In this document: in pieces, positions 5,773 through 7,505 of the stretch | Numbering within the stretch: position 1 is the stretch's first letter | How the letters are laid out: each line of letters opens with the position of its first letter | Assembly (NCBI GenBank): GCA_910585795.1 | Contig: CAJUFV010000258.1 | Coordinates: 1 to 7,505 of the forward strand | From: an uncultured Clostridia bacterium | Lineage (GTDB): Bacteria; Bacillota; Clostridia; UBA1381 | Length of the DNA: 7,505 nt | Direction of reading: 5' to 3' | Translations under genes and position numbers: made by a program | Notes under the pieces: model-generated | Database searches by the model: none | What the model saw: only the letters and a program-made list of their open reading frames with translations | Told to the model about the DNA's origin: nothing

Positions 5773-6777
5773 TTAATCCTTAATCTGAATATTCACCTCA
5801 GCATCCTCACCGCCAATCGCATCTTCTGTGCTGACAGGATATAACTGCTCTATTCCGTTTTCCTCACTATAATCATAGGTCTCCACATTTTTAAGTGTTG
5901 AGATATCCACTCTCTGAGGCTTTGTTGTACCGTAATCAGACATGCCCAGTGACATTTCCATACCCAGCTCATGACCCTCGCCGCTCATTGCCGCTACAGC
6001 CGCAGCATCTGTAAGTCTGCCTTCCTTATCAACAGTAAATTTAAGAGAAGCATTTTTTACAATAGGATCTGTACCAAACATCATAAGCGGGTCATCACTG
6101 TCATTTGAATACTGTCTCATCGACGAAAACATTGCTGAAATACCGGCATTTACAAACTCAGGAATCTGCATTGCGTCAAGACTGATTTCATATGTTGATG
6201 AATTATCATCACCAGATACATAAACAATATTATTCTTTAAATCACCGACAACAGTATCGCCGATAAGCTCAACAAACCGTATTATTTTATTTGCTGTTTC
6301 TTTGTCTTCTTCATCAGCATCTCCCATAGAGTCACAGCTGGCATTACCCATATACGGCGAATTCTTGTATACGCTTGTGTTCTCGTCTCTGTTGCCGTCC
6401 TCATTTATATAGTAATAAGTTGCTATATAATCCTCGTCCTGTTTATATGACTTATATTCTGTAGTTCTGCCAAAATAATCTCCAAATTCATTGGACGTCT
6501 CACTTTTTTCACTTCTGTTAAGCTGCACATCTCCGTTTCTGTCATATAATTCATTTACGGTTGTTGATGCCATTTCATTTCCGTCAATAATAAATTTTAA
6601 TTCGGCCTTCATTGTGTAGTTCTCATTGTTCAAAAGACCTTTGATGGCGTTCTTTCCCACCTCATAGCCGTTTGATGTGTTATAGCTGGCAAATGCTGCT
6701 CCTGCAAGTACTGTTACTCCTAAAGCCATTCCAATTGCCATTGTAAGCTTTTTCTTTTTTTGTTTCATATTAATCAT
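5773..6777 (-). CDS. Exported protein of unknown function, first gene of the operon
   Basis: I do not recognise this 334-aa protein. It begins with a Lys-rich stretch (5-10) and a hydrophobic helix (13-30) ending AGAAFA-S, a good signal peptidase I site after Ala30. There is no lipobox Cys, no LPXTG-type sorting signal and no C-terminal membrane segment, so it is either released or held by an uncleaved signal anchor. The mature part is acidic, rich in Asp, Asn, Ser and Tyr, with one Cys (148), and alternates in short beta-like stretches (ENYTMKAELKFIIDG, and KNASLKFTVDKEGRLTDA). This gives a faint resemblance to lipoprotein-sorting (LolA/LprG-like) beta folds that is not strong enough for a name. 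GGAGAAAGGA lies directly upstream. ATG 6777 is 6 bases from GGAG, and ATG 6768 (MKQKKKKLTM) also fits. Being first in an operon with an ABC transporter and a two-component system suggests an extracytoplasmic role in sensing or binding the same substrate. Confidence 0.85.
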   Translation of the reverse strand: MINMKQKKKKLTMAIGMALGVTVLAGAAFASYNTSNGYEVGKNAIKGLLNNENYTMKAELKFIIDGNEMASTTVNELYDRNGDVQLNRSEKSETSNEFGDYFGRTTEYKSYKQDEDYIATYYYINEDGNRDENTSVYKNSPYMGNASCDSMGDADEEDKETANKIIRFVELIGDTVVGDLKNNIVYVSGDDNSSTYEISLDAMQIPEFVNAGISAMFSSMRQYSNDSDDPLMMFGTDPIVKNASLKFTVDKEGRLTDAAAVAAMSGEGHELGMEMSLGMSDYGTTKPQRVDISTLKNVETYDYSEENGIEQLYPVSTEDAIGGEDAEVNIQIKD

Positions 6778-6799
6778 TCCTTTCTCCTATATTTTGATG

Positions 6800-6815
6800 T
6801 ATAAGGTACCCTATA
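6800..6815. repeat. Imperfect palindrome in the operon leader
   Basis: TATAAGGTACCCTATA matches its own reverse complement at 14 of 16 positions and is centred on GGTACC. It lies about 20-35 bases downstream of the predicted transcription start of the minus-strand operon and upstream of the ribosome binding site. It could be an operator half-site pair, but short AT-rich palindromes also arise by chance. Confidence 0.35.
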
Positions 6816-6842
6816 TTTATATTCTAACTTCTTTTCATAACC

Positions 6843-6895
6843 ATTATATAACGGAAATATAAACAATCTATAAACAAATGTAAATAAATTATAAA
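6843..6895 (-). promoter_or_regulatory. Operon promoter with four phased TTTAYA response-regulator boxes
   Basis: On the minus strand a perfect -10 box TATAAT lies at 6843-6848. The position expected for -35 (about 6866-6871) reads ATAGAT, which is not a usable -35. Instead there are four direct repeats: TTTATA at 6890-6895, TTTACA (6879-6884), TTTATA (6869-6874) and TTTATA (6858-6863), starting 11, 10 and 11 bases apart. The two nearest are longer repeats, TTGTTTATA. Direct repeats on one helix face overlapping a missing -35 are the known pattern for activation by OmpR/PhoB-family regulators such as PhoP or WalR. Transcription would start near 6836, about 58 bases before the first ATG. The regulator at 1842-2513 is the natural candidate. 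The region is AT-rich, so some box matches could be chance. Confidence 0.6.
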
Positions 6896-6918
6896 ATTTT
6901 CTATGTTTAAAACATTAT

Positions 6919-7080
6919 TTACATATTGTTTCTGAGTAAACACTCTAGCATTTGTGATATACAGGCAAATTCATCATCATCTAAACCACTTACATCAATA
7001 TTGCACATATTAGTCATACCAATAAGATAATCAGCGGACACACGCAAAATTCGAGCCAGCTTAATAACTTAAAGCTCATC
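6919..7080 (-). pseudogene. 3' remnant of an XRE-type regulator
   Basis: Minus-strand codons from 7068 down to the stop at 6919-6921 read VIKLARILRVSADYLIGMTN and then an acidic tail (GLDDDEFACISQMLECLL). IKLARILRVSADYLIG is the hallmark end of the helix-turn-helix domain in XRE/Cro-CI repressors. Immediately upstream an in-frame TAA (7069-7071) is preceded by DSDEL, also typical of that domain, so a nonsense mutation or small indel interrupts it. Further upstream I find no helix-turn-helix N-terminal half in any frame, so the gene is truncated. It points toward the operon promoter, but its stop is about 70 bases upstream of the predicted operon start. It is a different subtype from the regulator remnant at 379-595, so the two are not copies of each other. 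Confidence 0.65.
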
Positions 7081-7197
7081 AGAGTCGCAATCAAGGCAGT
7101 TTCCATTTCTCTGCGGGGAGTGTTTACTGCTAATAAAGTCAAGAGTACATATCAGTGTAATATGTGCGGTTAAAAATAATAAATAAAGTATTATAAA

Positions 7198-7456
7198 ATG
7201 AAAAATTGGATTATTGGCATTATATTAGTCTTAGGAATAGTTGGAGCTTGCGTTGGTAATGAATCAACAATAAATCTTTATAGCTACTATTCAGATGTAT
7301 ACAATCATGTCCACGCGTATAGACGTAATGTCAAAAAACCTTGCTGATGTATATGGTATATCGACGAAAGACGCGAACACAAAAATTAATGAGATTACAG
7401 ACAGAAAATTAAAATCACAATTAATATATACAATTGCTGTATTATTTATAATATAG
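7198..7456 (+). pseudogene. Small membrane or lipoprotein gene, apparently split by a frameshift
   Basis: Two short frames overlap. The first, 7198-7347 (49 codons), begins MKNWIIGIILVLGIVGACVG, a hydrophobic signal or anchor with a possible lipobox Cys18, then NLYSYYSDVYNHV, and stops at 7345-7347. The second, in the +1 frame from ATG 7295 or 7307 to TAG 7454-7456, reads MSTRIDVMSKNLADVYGIST, then KINEITDRKLKSQ, and ends in a hydrophobic segment LIYTIAVLFII. Both look protein-like. Joining them near 7295-7310 gives one protein of about 85 residues with a hydrophobic helix at each end. I do not recognise the family. No strong ribosome binding site precedes the ATG at 7198. Two separate small membrane proteins overlapping in different frames is the alternative. 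No promoter is evident. Confidence 0.45.
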
Positions 7457-7505
7457 TTGTAAACGCATATATTATTTCAGAAGTATAATATCAATATAAT
7501 TAAAA

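Noticed and set aside
7120..7173. Plus-strand frame ending STYQCNMCG, resembling the end of a zinc ribbon
   Set aside because: Only one CxxC pair is in frame. The other candidate pair (CGEC) is in a different frame, no start or upstream domain is visible, and the stretch is too short to support a gene fragment.
1..7505. CRISPR array, tRNA, rRNA, insertion sequence or attachment-site repeats
   Set aside because: No regularly spaced repeats, cloverleaf-like sequence, transposase motifs or paired terminal inverted repeats were seen on either strand.

Overview
The window looks like a piece of a low-GC Firmicutes chromosome, most likely a clostridium such as a lachnospiraceous or eubacterial species. 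The basis is AT-rich intergenic DNA, strong GGAGG ribosome binding sites, TTG starts, and the protein families present. I could run no database search, so the taxon is an inference.

The core is a minus-strand operon read from about 6840 down to 746. In transcription order it encodes an exported protein of unknown function (334 aa), a BcrA/LanF-type ABC ATPase, an ABC-2 type permease, a sensor histidine kinase, a three-helix membrane protein with a BamE/SmpA-like extracytoplasmic domain, an OmpR-family response regulator, and the tRNA 2-thiouridylase MnmA. Gaps are 4 to about 26 bases or are overlaps, and I see no terminator until a strong hairpin at 694-730. Upstream of the first gene is a good -10 box (6843-6848) with no recognisable -35. 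In its place lie four TTTAYA direct repeats phased 10-11 bp apart (6858-6895), the layout expected for binding by an OmpR-family regulator. The simplest reading is a self-regulated envelope-stress or antimicrobial-peptide detoxification module: the kinase and its accessory proteins sense at the membrane, the regulator activates the operon, and the ABC transporter protects the cell. mnmA appears to be a housekeeping passenger at the 3' end.

The left flank (1-745) holds a small helical protein gene on the minus strand (20-259), with the ribosome binding site of a further minus-strand gene at the window edge. Divergent to it is a small XRE/Cro-type regulator gene (379-595) with an excellent promoter and ribosome binding site but a one-base frameshift. 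Bases 596-693 hold nothing I can identify; the bidirectional terminator follows.

The right flank (6778-7505) has no intact gene above about 50 codons. It holds the operon promoter, the 3' remnant of a second XRE-type regulator on the minus strand (6919-7080), an uninformative stretch (7081-7197), and a plus-strand small membrane or lipoprotein gene that appears split by a frameshift (7198-7456). Both flanks therefore carry decayed accessory genes around an intact core.
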